From the NCBI GenBank assembly GCA_947177035.1, contig CAMWSS010000006.1:1-64000 (forward strand): a stretch of DNA of 64,000 nucleotides, written 5' to 3'. Below, in pieces: positions 1-6,373 of this stretch (positions are counted from its first letter, which is position 1; every line of letters begins with the position of its first letter). A program made the translations under genes and the position numbers. Below the pieces are notes generated by a model. The model had not been told where the DNA came from. It did no database searches and was given only the letters and a program-made list of their open reading frames with translations. The stretch comes from an uncultured Porphyromonadaceae bacterium. Its GTDB lineage: Bacteria; Bacteroidota; Bacteroidia; Bacteroidales; Muribaculaceae.

Positions 1-54
1 GCACGGCGCTTGACCGCCCCAGCGTTAACAAATATTGGGGAACGGGGTCTAAAA

Positions 55-96
55 CTGCATCCCGAAAGTCCGTTTCATGACTTGTTCGGGATGCAG
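55..96 (-). terminator. Stem-loop terminator after the flavodiiron gene
   Basis: A perfect 12-bp inverted repeat (CTGCATCCCGAA / TTCGGGATGCAG, 18-nt loop) lies about 20 bp beyond the flavodiiron stop codon. Read on the minus strand it is followed by GTTTTAGA, so it fits an intrinsic terminator. The first 54 bases of the window hold nothing I can assign. Confidence 0.75.
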
Positions 97-118
97 TTCT
101 ATGTTTTTAATGTGTTTG

Positions 119-1336
119 TCAGTTCGTCTGGTGCGCAGATGCGTCAGCCTGCAACGCTTTGGCAAAATCTTCACCGAATTTCCGACAGGCGGCGACCGCC
201 TCGTCGTCGGGCACCCAGAGCAGCCTCAGTCCCTTGCCTGCCACATTAAATCCGGCTTCAGCAAGATCCTTGCCCATGCGCTCGACCGCCTCGCCGCTCC
301 ATCCGTAAGAGCCGAATGCCGCTCCATGCTTCCCGCGGAACTTCATTCCTTTGAGCATTTCAATGATGCCGCCCATTGCAAACGAGTAGCCCTGATTGAT
401 GGTCGGGCATCCAGTAAGCACAGCCTTGGATCGGAACACTGCCGTGACAATATCATTCTTGTCATGGTGAGCCACATTGAACAGTCTGACTTCTGTCGAC
501 GGATCTGCTTCTCTGATTCCGTCGGCTATGCTTTCAGCCATTACTCGCGTGGAGTTCCACATGGTGTCATAGAGAATGGTCACCACATTCTCCTGATAGG
601 CAGCCGACCATTTCCGATAACACTCGACGATGCTGCTGACGTCGTCACGCCAGATTATGCCGTGACTCGGAGCGATTACGTCGATCGGCAGATTCAGTCC
701 GTCAAGTTCTTTCAACTTGCGGGCCACCAGCGGACTGAATGGCTGCAGAATGTTGGCATAGTATTTCTCGGCCTCGGTGAACACCTCGTTCACCGAGGCC
801 GTATCGTCAAACAACGAAGCCGACGCATAGTGCTGTCCGAAACAATCATTGGAAAAAAGCACCTTGTCACCGCTTAGATAACTCATCATGGTGTCTGGCC
901 AGTGAAGCATCGGCGCCTCGATGAAAGTGAGAGTCGTTTCTCCGAGCGGAAGTGTGTCGCCGGTCTTCACATTAACAAAATTCCAATCCTGATGATAATG
1001 GCCGCGAATGATTGCCTCACCGCGCTTCGTACAATAGATCGGAACGTCAGGAATCTCCCGCATAAGCTCCGGCAAAGCGCCGCTATGATCCACTTCATTG
1101 TGGTTCATAACAATATAGTCTATCTCCTTGAGATCGATCTGCTCTCGAAGGCGAGAAACGAACTCCTTGTCAAACGGCAACCAGACGGTGTCGATCAACA
1201 CCGTCTTTTTGTCGCGCACCAGATAAGAATTATAACTTGAACCGTGGTGCGTTGAAAGTTCATCGCCGTGGAATGATGTGAGCTGCCAATCGGTTTTGCC
1301 CACCCACTGTGCGTGGTCGGATATTTTTATTGCCAT
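119..1336 (-). CDS. Flavodiiron protein (FprA-type, O2/NO reductase)
   Basis: A cytoplasmic A-type flavoprotein of 405 aa, the usual length for two-domain flavodiiron proteins that reduce O2 to water or NO to N2O. The N-terminal metallo-beta-lactamase-like domain shows a full di-iron ligand set: H79, E81, D83, H84 (in NHNEVDH), H145, D164 and H225. The C-terminal flavodoxin-like domain (about 250-395) begins VVTILYDTMWNST, the FMN phosphate-binding loop, with GSYGWSGEA later. Rubredoxin, its usual electron donor, is encoded 12 bp upstream on the same strand with thioredoxin further up, which supports an oxygen or NO defence role in an anaerobe. Whether O2 or NO is the main substrate cannot be told from sequence. 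Confidence 0.95.
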   Translation of the reverse strand: MAIKISDHAQWVGKTDWQLTSFHGDELSTHHGSSYNSYLVRDKKTVLIDTVWLPFDKEFVSRLREQIDLKEIDYIVMNHNEVDHSGALPELMREIPDVPIYCTKRGEAIIRGHYHQDWNFVNVKTGDTLPLGETTLTFIEAPMLHWPDTMMSYLSGDKVLFSNDCFGQHYASASLFDDTASVNEVFTEAEKYYANILQPFSPLVARKLKELDGLNLPIDVIAPSHGIIWRDDVSSIVECYRKWSAAYQENVVTILYDTMWNSTRVMAESIADGIREADPSTEVRLFNVAHHDKNDIVTAVFRSKAVLTGCPTINQGYSFAMGGIIEMLKGMKFRGKHGAAFGSYGWSGEAVERMGKDLAEAGFNVAGKGLRLLWVPDDEAVAACRKFGEDFAKALQADASAHQTN

Positions 1337-1348
1337 TTCTCTATTTTG

Positions 1349-1510
1349 TCACTCTTCTGGCTCAAACATATCTGTTCCGACTCCACACAGCGGACATGTC
1401 CAGTCAGCTGGCAATTCTTCAAACGGAGTGCCTGGCGCTACACCGTGCTCCGGATCTCCTGCTGCCGGATCATAGACATATCCGCAGACCGTACATACAT
1501 ATTTTTTCAT
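1349..1510 (-). CDS. Rubredoxin
   Basis: A 53-residue iron protein. It has the two rubredoxin knuckles, CTVCGY (C6, C9) and CPLCG (C39, C42), which bind one iron through four cysteines, and the conserved [19 protein letters not shown] stretch between them. Length and spacing are canonical. It lies 12 bp before the flavodiiron gene on the same strand and almost certainly passes electrons to it. The ATG is at 1508-1510 and the stop TGA at 1349-1351. Confidence 0.95.
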   Translation of the reverse strand: MKKYVCTVCGYVYDPAAGDPEHGVAPGTPFEELPADWTCPLCGVGTDMFEPEE

Positions 1511-1585
1511 ACTCTTGTGCTTGTTTTGTTTTTTGAGGGTTAAGGAGAAAGTAGGTGATGGGAAACGGACCCACTGCCAAGTTCG

Positions 1586-1702
1586 TTAAAACCAGTATTC
1601 CGAACCAAGAGACTCGTATGCGATAACCGGCTCGTTCTGGAGATTGGCCTGATGCCCCATGTCATAGCCTGTGCTGGAGGCAAGGATAAAATTGAAGTTC
1701 AT
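1586..1702 (-). CDS. Possible 38-aa small protein of unknown function
   Basis: An ATG-initiated frame of 38 codons between thioredoxin and rubredoxin on the same strand. The product begins MNFNFILASS and ends GSEYWF; it has no cysteine pair, signal peptide or membrane segment I would trust. The 70-bp space after it and 93-bp space before it leave room for a small gene in the thioredoxin-rubredoxin-flavodiiron cluster, but there is no family match I recognise. It could be chance. Confidence 0.25.
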   Translation of the reverse strand: MNFNFILASSTGYDMGHQANLQNEPVIAYESLGSEYWF

Positions 1703-1795
1703 GTCGATTAATGAGTTTGAGGTTTGTTTACGACATTACAACAATCGCGTTAGACATAAAGTTCGCAGGCTAAGCCCGTTTTAACATTCTTTTGT

Positions 1796-2089
1796 TTATA
1801 AAAAGCTTTTCGCTTTGCCGGCGAGCTCCTGGCTGTCCATCTCACCGGTGTTGCGCCATTGCTCTACTCCGTCTTTATAGATGATAAACGTCGGCACTGA
1901 CTCGACGTTACAGGATTGGGCAGTCTCTTCATTCTTGTCTATGTCAAGTTGCGTCACTGCCACTTTGCCATCAAGCATCTCTTTTACTTCATCCATCACC
2001 GGCATCATGCGTCGGCAATGCGGGCACCATGTGGCATAAAACTCGATCAGAGTCACGGGAGTCTGTTTTGTCTGTGTTTCGTATGTCAT
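1796..2089 (-). CDS. Thioredoxin-family protein with a CPHC active site
   Basis: A 97-aa single-domain thioredoxin without signal peptide, so cytoplasmic. It has the beta strand LIEFYATWCPHC and the cis-proline loop SVPTFIIYKDG. The active site reads W21-C22-P23-H24-C25: the CPHC dipeptide known from DsbA rather than the CGPC of standard thioredoxin. In DsbA the histidine makes the disulfide more oxidising; whether that holds in this fold is inference. It is upstream of rubredoxin and flavodiiron protein on the same strand, suggesting a redox-stress role. A thioredoxin-fold protein is certain; the substrate is not. Confidence 0.88.
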   Translation of the reverse strand: MTYETQTKQTPVTLIEFYATWCPHCRRMMPVMDEVKEMLDGKVAVTQLDIDKNEETAQSCNVESVPTFIIYKDGVEQWRNTGEMDSQELAGKAKSFL

Positions 2090-2187
2090 AATCTTAAGTT
2101 TAGTTTAAGTAGTTTACGACACTATAACACTCCAGTTCAAACGCCGGTTGACAAGGAATGGTGAAAAAACGTTAATCGCGACAAAGA

Positions 2188-2622
2188 TCAGGGCGCAGTT
2201 TCAGATACTTTTCCGGTTTCTATGTCATATACAAGGCGGGTGGCAAACAGCAGAACGTCATAAGCCAACTCATTGCGCGCCACCGCATATATGGCGTTTA
2301 TCTGTTCCTTTGAGTCTATGTAGTCATAGAGCGGGGCAGGGAAGTAGTCAAACGCTATGATCTGAGGCAATGTGCCTCCATTGCCATGCAGGTCAGTCCA
2401 TGACCCATCTTCGTCAAATGTCAGAGTCGGCCCGTTTGTCATTTTGACCACATATACACCCGGAGATGTTTCCTCTTTTGAGTTGACGTAACTCGACGGG
2501 AAATAGCGATAGATGAAATCAGTAGCCTTTTTCGGCAGACTGACATCTCCGTCCGTGCTATGACATGCACATAACGCGGAAAGCCATATCATCAACGCTG
2601 CTACAGCCCTGATGGAACGCAT
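2188..2622 (-). CDS. PepSY-like putative lipoprotein
   Basis: A 144-aa exported protein. The first 20 residues form a signal peptide with hydrophobic core AVAALMIWLSAL and a possible lipobox LCAC, making C20 the lipidated residue. The rest resembles the small PepSY-like (DUF2874-type) proteins of Bacteroidetes: IYRYFPSSYVNS, then VYVVKMTNGPTLTFDEDGSW, a beta pattern ending in DEDGSW. These are periplasmic or surface proteins of unclear job, perhaps inhibitors or folding aids. The start overlaps the previous gene's stop by one base (TAATG), implying translational coupling. Confidence 0.7.
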   Translation of the reverse strand: MRSIRAVAALMIWLSALCACHSTDGDVSLPKKATDFIYRYFPSSYVNSKEETSPGVYVVKMTNGPTLTFDEDGSWTDLHGNGGTLPQIIAFDYFPAPLYDYIDSKEQINAIYAVARNELAYDVLLFATRLVYDIETGKVSETAP

Positions 2623-3185
2623 TATTGCTCGTCAAATGTCATTTCATCAAATCCGGCTTCATCGAATTCGTCCGCGCTATATTCATCGGATCCATAGAAA
2701 TTCTCGTCATAATCATCCAGCGTGGCTGCCGTTTTGGCTGCATTGGCTGCGTCTACTTTCGAGTCGAATTCGTTGAAATCCATTACCTGTGACGGTGGAG
2801 TCCCCATTGAGCGGGTGCAGAGAGGTTCAAGCATATTGCGGCCGGTTTCGCTCGTCTTCATCTCAATGAAAAAAGAGCGGTCGGTCATATAGTCAAAGGT
2901 CAATATCAGACGCTGTCCTTCGTCCTCGATCTCATCTGACAATATGGTGTCGTCCATCAGATAGGCATCCTCCGACGAATCAAACCCCATATCTTCAAGA
3001 GTCACCTCGCGACCTTTTTCCCAGTTGTTGTCACACAGGAAGAAGGAGCATAGCTGATTCTTGTCATAGCCTACACTGTCATATATGGCATTGCGGAGAT
3101 CGAGAAAAGTTGCGTCTGCATCGATTTGGATGTCACGGCGAAAGTTATCTACTTCGTCAGAGACTACGCGAAAGTTGAAAATCAT
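2622..3185 (-). CDS. pRiA4b ORF-3-like protein
   Basis: A 187-aa cytoplasmic acidic protein. The N-terminal two thirds (FRVVSDEVDNFRRDIQIDADATF, then GYDKNQLCSFFLCDNNWEKG, then LTFDYMTDRSFFIEM) fit the plasmid pRiA4b ORF-3 family, often labelled IS1096 passenger TnpR-like. That name is historical; no recombinase function is shown. The tail (about 140-187) is strongly acidic and low complexity. It shares one base with the downstream lipoprotein gene. Function unknown. Confidence 0.7.
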   Translation of the reverse strand: MIFNFRVVSDEVDNFRRDIQIDADATFLDLRNAIYDSVGYDKNQLCSFFLCDNNWEKGREVTLEDMGFDSSEDAYLMDDTILSDEIEDEGQRLILTFDYMTDRSFFIEMKTSETGRNMLEPLCTRSMGTPPSQVMDFNEFDSKVDAANAAKTAATLDDYDENFYGSDEYSADEFDEAGFDEMTFDEQ

Positions 3186-3255
3186 ATAGTTAGATCAATT
3201 CTGTTGTATTATGTTTGCTTTTTAGACTGCGAATATAGTAATTTTCGCCCGACAA

Positions 3256-3287
3256 TTTGCAAATTTTTAAGCAAATTTGTTACTTTG
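3256..3287 (+). promoter_or_regulatory. Promoter of the M23 peptidase gene
   Basis: A TTTG (3256-3259), 20 bp, then TTACTTTG (3280-3287), one base off the Bacteroidetes TAnnTTTG -7 box. Its position rules out any start codon upstream of about 3290 and supports the ATG at 3313. Confidence 0.7.
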
Positions 3288-3312
3288 CATTCGAAATAGA
3301 GCTGTTTTCCAG

Positions 3313-4281
3313 ATGAGTAAAAAGATATACTACCGCTATAACCCCCTGACTGAGACATATGAGCGAGTCTACCCGTCACGCAAAAGCCGCGTGTTTACGG
3401 CAATCGGGCATTTTGCGGTGAGTCTGACCATGGGCGCGGCTGTGTTTTGGGCTCTTTCCGAAGTTGTGGATCTCCCAAAAGAGCGCGCGCTGAAAAACGA
3501 AAACCGCGAATTGAGCATGCAGTTGCGCCTGCTCGGAGAGCGGATTGACGAAGCCCAGGAGGTCATGGATCATCTGGCTGACCGAGACAATAATTTTTAT
3601 CGAGTGATGATGCAGGCCGATCCGATAACCGATGCCGACCGCTTTGCTGGACTGAACCGCACCAGATATGACAAGCTCGCTTCCATGACCGACAATCAGC
3701 TCGTAAGCACACTGTCTGATGGTATGAATCTGCTGGAACGAAAAATATATGTGCAGATCAACTCTTTTGACCAGCTGAAAGAGCTGGCATCAAATCGCCA
3801 GGACAGGCTTGCCCACATTCCGGCCATTCAACCTGTGGCGGAAAAGCATCTCAAGCAGATGGCCAGCGGTTATGGAAGCAGAATCGATCCGATCTATGGC
3901 ACCGTCAGATTTCATGAAGGAATGGATTTTGCGGCCAATATCGGCACCCCGGTCTATGCCACAGGCAACGGCACTGTGGTGTTGGCAAAGTGGAACAGCG
4001 GCTATGGCAATTGCATTGAAATAGACCATGGCTTCAATTATCTGACACGCTATGCCCATTTGTCGGAGATAATGGTCACCGACGGACAGTCTGTCAAACG
4101 TGGTGACATGATCGGCAAAGTAGGCAACTCAGGCAAATCAACCGGCCCGCATCTCCACTATGAAGTGCGGCTCAAAGGTGTGCCGCAGAATCCGGTTAAC
4201 TATTATTTCTTCGATCTCACACCTGAAGAATATGCCGCCATGATCGAGCGGGCTGAAAATGCCGGCCACGTCATGGACTGA
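3313..4281 (+). CDS. M23 family metallopeptidase (cell-wall endopeptidase)
   Basis: A 322-aa inner-membrane-anchored protein. A single transmembrane helix lies at about 28-50, a coiled coil at about 56-95, and a LytM/M23 domain from about 195 to 295. The zinc ligands are visible: H201 and D205 (HEGMD) and the HLH pair at 280-282. M23 enzymes cut the peptide cross-links of peptidoglycan during growth or division; the TM-coiled-coil-M23 layout is that of the Bacteroidetes envelope peptidases near MerR genes. The ATG at 3313 is chosen because an in-frame TTG at 3277 falls inside the promoter. The MerR gene follows after 16 bp. Confidence 0.93.
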   Translation: MSKKIYYRYNPLTETYERVYPSRKSRVFTAIGHFAVSLTMGAAVFWALSEVVDLPKERALKNENRELSMQLRLLGERIDEAQEVMDHLADRDNNFYRVMMQADPITDADRFAGLNRTRYDKLASMTDNQLVSTLSDGMNLLERKIYVQINSFDQLKELASNRQDRLAHIPAIQPVAEKHLKQMASGYGSRIDPIYGTVRFHEGMDFAANIGTPVYATGNGTVVLAKWNSGYGNCIEIDHGFNYLTRYAHLSEIMVTDGQSVKRGDMIGKVGNSGKSTGPHLHYEVRLKGVPQNPVNYYFFDLTPEEYAAMIERAENAGHVMD

Positions 4282-4297
4282 TTATCACTGATTCATT

Positions 4298-4630
4298 ATG
4301 GACCTGACGAAAAAATTCTACAAAATACGCGAAGTGAGCGAGTTGCTCGGTCTGCCGGCGTCGACCATCCGATACTGGGAAACGGAGTTCGATCAGCTCA
4401 GCCCCAGGCGCAACGACAAAGGCACCCGCTACTTCACGCCCGACGACATCGAGATTATCCGTCAGATCAAATACCTGCTCCATGACCGGGGGCTGAAAAT
4501 CGATGCCGCCCGCGAGCAGCTCTCCTTCGCCTCCAACACCGTCGAGAGCAAGCAGCGCGCCATCGACCGCCTGCGCGACATCCGCGCCCGCCTCGTCGCC
4601 CTCCGCGACTCCCTCCACAAACTCCGCTGA
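4298..4630 (+). CDS. MerR-family transcriptional regulator
   Basis: A 110-aa DNA-binding protein. The N-terminal winged helix reads YKIREVSELLGLPASTIRYW, the classical MerR recognition helix, and continues to KYLLHDRGLKIDAA. The C-terminal 35 residues form the dimerisation coiled coil. No cysteine pair is seen for metal sensing, and the effector domain is minimal. It follows the M23 peptidase in a likely two-gene operon. In Bacteroidetes this small MerR commonly sits with M23 genes; its target is unknown. Confidence 0.9.
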   Translation: MDLTKKFYKIREVSELLGLPASTIRYWETEFDQLSPRRNDKGTRYFTPDDIEIIRQIKYLLHDRGLKIDAAREQLSFASNTVESKQRAIDRLRDIRARLVALRDSLHKLR

Positions 4631-4688
4631 ATCTCCCTCTCAATGAGAATTGAAAATTCCATTCCATACTAAACTTTTTTGGCGTGGT

Positions 4689-4720
4689 TTTGGTCGGATA
4701 AGAAAAGAGCATTATCTTTG
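4689..4720 (+). promoter_or_regulatory. Intact promoter of the truncated nucleotidyltransferase gene
   Basis: TTTG (4689-4692), 20-bp spacer, TATCTTTG (4713-4720): a full match to the Bacteroidetes consensus, 20 bp before the ATG at 4741. Confidence 0.75.
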
Positions 4721-4740
4721 CGAATAAATAAGTGACAGAC

Positions 4741-4908
4741 ATGGTTAGCGAACGAATCAAGCTCCTTATTCCTAAAATTCAGGAATTTATGGCGGGTCAG
4801 CCTATCCAGCGAGCCTGGCTCTTCGGGTCGTGTTCGCGTGGAGAGGAGACGAGCGACAGTGATTTTTCATTGGCTCTAAATTGCGAAATACTTTCATATA
4901 TTTATTAG
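4741..4908 (+). pseudogene. Truncated nucleotidyltransferase (MNT family)
   Basis: The ATG at 4741 opens a frame that matches the start of minimal nucleotidyltransferases: a helix, then AWLFGSCSRGEETSDSD with the GSxxRG loop and both aspartates of the DxD motif (D39, D41). Right after the second aspartate the frame runs into foreign sequence and stops at 4906-4908 (55 aa against roughly 100 for the family). The third catalytic aspartate and the C-terminal strands are missing. MNT genes usually pair with a HEPN partner (toxin-antitoxin); none is present. The promoter is intact, so the break is in the coding part, at about 4863-4885, where the opposite-strand glycosyltransferase begins. Confidence 0.8.
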
Positions 4909-5674
4909 CCATTTCAACAGAAGAATATTTGGTGCTCAAGAGCCTATGATTGTATTGGATAAATAGTTTTTGTAATGATGTAGAGGTGTTGAATGCAGTT
5001 TGTACTGCATCTGTGATTCTTTTGGCATACCGCTTTACTTTTACAACATTTCCTATTTGAACTACAAATGCATTTATGCCATCAATAAACATATCTCGAA
5101 GTCCCATACCATTAGAGGAAACGATCGGAAGCCCTGCGTCCATCATTTCAAGTGCTGCAAAACTGCATTGTTCCGAATAAGAAGTAATAACACCAATATC
5201 TGCCGCTGCGTACCATTTTCTAAGCTCAGACGGTGTTAGAAATCCAGTCAATATTATGTTGGCTGCACAACTTCTGCATAAGCTCCACCTGCTCACCACT
5301 TTATTCACATCGCCAGCAATTACGCACCTTAGCTCTGGGAACTCTTGTCTTAATTTGGACACTGCTATCAATAAAGCATCAAATCCCTTGCTTCGCACTG
5401 GACGCCCCACATAAATAATTACTTTTGCTAATTTAGGAATACCCAATATAGCTCGTGCCCTATTCTTGGTTACATATCTGCTAGTTGCCTGTTGTCTAGT
5501 AAATCCATTTTCAATTTTGACAATTTTATGCTTGGGGATTTTATATATTTGAATTAAAACTTTCCGCATTGAATCTGACAAGCACACAATTTTGTCTACG
5601 GAGTTGTATATTTCAAGCTCTTTATAACAATACTCTTTCACAAATGCAGCTGTGCTATCAGATACAACTGGCAC
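4802..5674 (-). pseudogene. Glycosyltransferase, C-terminal half (frameshifted)
   Basis: The C-terminal Rossmann domain of a GT-B glycosyltransferase (family GT1/GT4 type). Visible are NGFTRQQATSRY, AKVIIYVGRPVRSKGFDALL (start of the nucleotide-sugar domain), and the donor-binding EQCSFAALEMMDAGLPIVSS. The GTG at 5672-5674 is not a natural start; the frame continues upstream and is separated from the N-terminal half by a one-base shift. The last 20 or so residues (after MKVFRNL) are read antisense through the truncated nucleotidyltransferase gene, so the natural C-terminus is also disturbed. Base composition is clearly more AT-rich than in neighbouring genes, a sign of transfer. Confidence 0.8.
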
Positions 5675-6102
5675 AATAGCGCCATTGAGAATTTTGATAA
5701 TAGTATTCTATTGCCCATCAATGGTGCGCACCATCCCTGATCGTGTATTATAAAAATCCATTTTGATAAAGGATATGACTTTTTGAGAGTATTAATAAAT
5801 TCCGCGCATGGTGAATAATTCATTATAAAAATATTATCGACTAAATCTGATACCACATTTAGGAGTTCTGATGCGATAAGGTCTCCACTAGACCGCCAAT
5901 CACCGCTGTTATAGAATGGCAGTTTAAGTTCTTTCCAGTTTTGGTGGTTCACCTCTTCTCGCTCATTACATCCTGAATTTAGCGATACTAGAGTTAGAGA
6001 CACTTCTACATAGGAAGATATAGTAGACACAAATATGTCTCGAAACGTACCAATTCCGTTTTGACAGGAACACTGATAATCATCAATAAATATAATTCTC
6101 AT
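5638..6102 (-). pseudogene. Glycosyltransferase, N-terminal half (frameshifted)
   Basis: The N-terminal acceptor domain of the same glycosyltransferase: MRIIFIDDYQCSCQNGIGTF, then NHQNWKELKLPFYNSGDWRS, NIFIMNYSPC and KWIFIIHDQGWCAPLMGN. These features recall the TIGR04157 glycosyltransferases of GG-Bacteroidales peptide systems. The frame ends at 5638. Adding one A in the A-run at 5692-5695 (minus strand) gives SKILNGAIVPVVSDST and restores one reading frame of about 430 codons across both halves. No precursor peptide, radical SAM enzyme or exporter from such a system lies nearby, so the gene is an orphan. Confidence 0.78.
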
Positions 6103-6373
6103 AAAGTATTTGGTTAATAGCTTGAATTCTTTACCGTGTGCGATTCCATTAAATCGTACAATAATAAGTTTATTCCCAGAGAACTATTCTGAAAAGGAAT
6201 AGTGTTTATTTTAAAAGGAGGCTGTGTCGTTCTGAACTTCCGTGGCATTACAAAAATTTTATTTCATCTGACAAGAGATCGTTCCGATTACCGCAGGTTC
6301 ACAAAATTATTTAGAGTTCCAATAATTTTTCATAACTTTACAACGACAAATACGCATATAATCGCATAACACA
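6103..6373. other. AT-rich spacer, possible junction debris
   Basis: A 271-bp AT-rich stretch between two divergent genes. It contains AAAAGGAGGCTGTGTCGTTC (about 6217-6236), which resembles the terminal sequence of some Bacteroidales insertion elements, but no partner end or transposase is visible. A GTG-started frame of about 54 codons (from about 6203 to the upstream side of the next gene) shows no recognisable motif. A weak promoter for the next gene, TTTA (6310-6313), 19 bp, TAACTTTA (6333-6340), is the clearest element. Confidence 0.3.

Noticed and set aside
2622..3185. Mobile-element gene (TnpR-like label)
   Set aside because: The pRiA4b/IS1096 name is historical; no recombinase motif, inverted repeat or transposase nearby.
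3256..3263. TTTGCAAA in the M23 promoter, like the HTH operator core
   Set aside because: It lacks the flanking GCG/CGC bases of the 14-bp arms and lies in an AT-rich promoter; probably chance.
3277..3312. Earlier in-frame start of the M23 gene
   Set aside because: The TTG lies inside the promoter, upstream of the likely transcription start.
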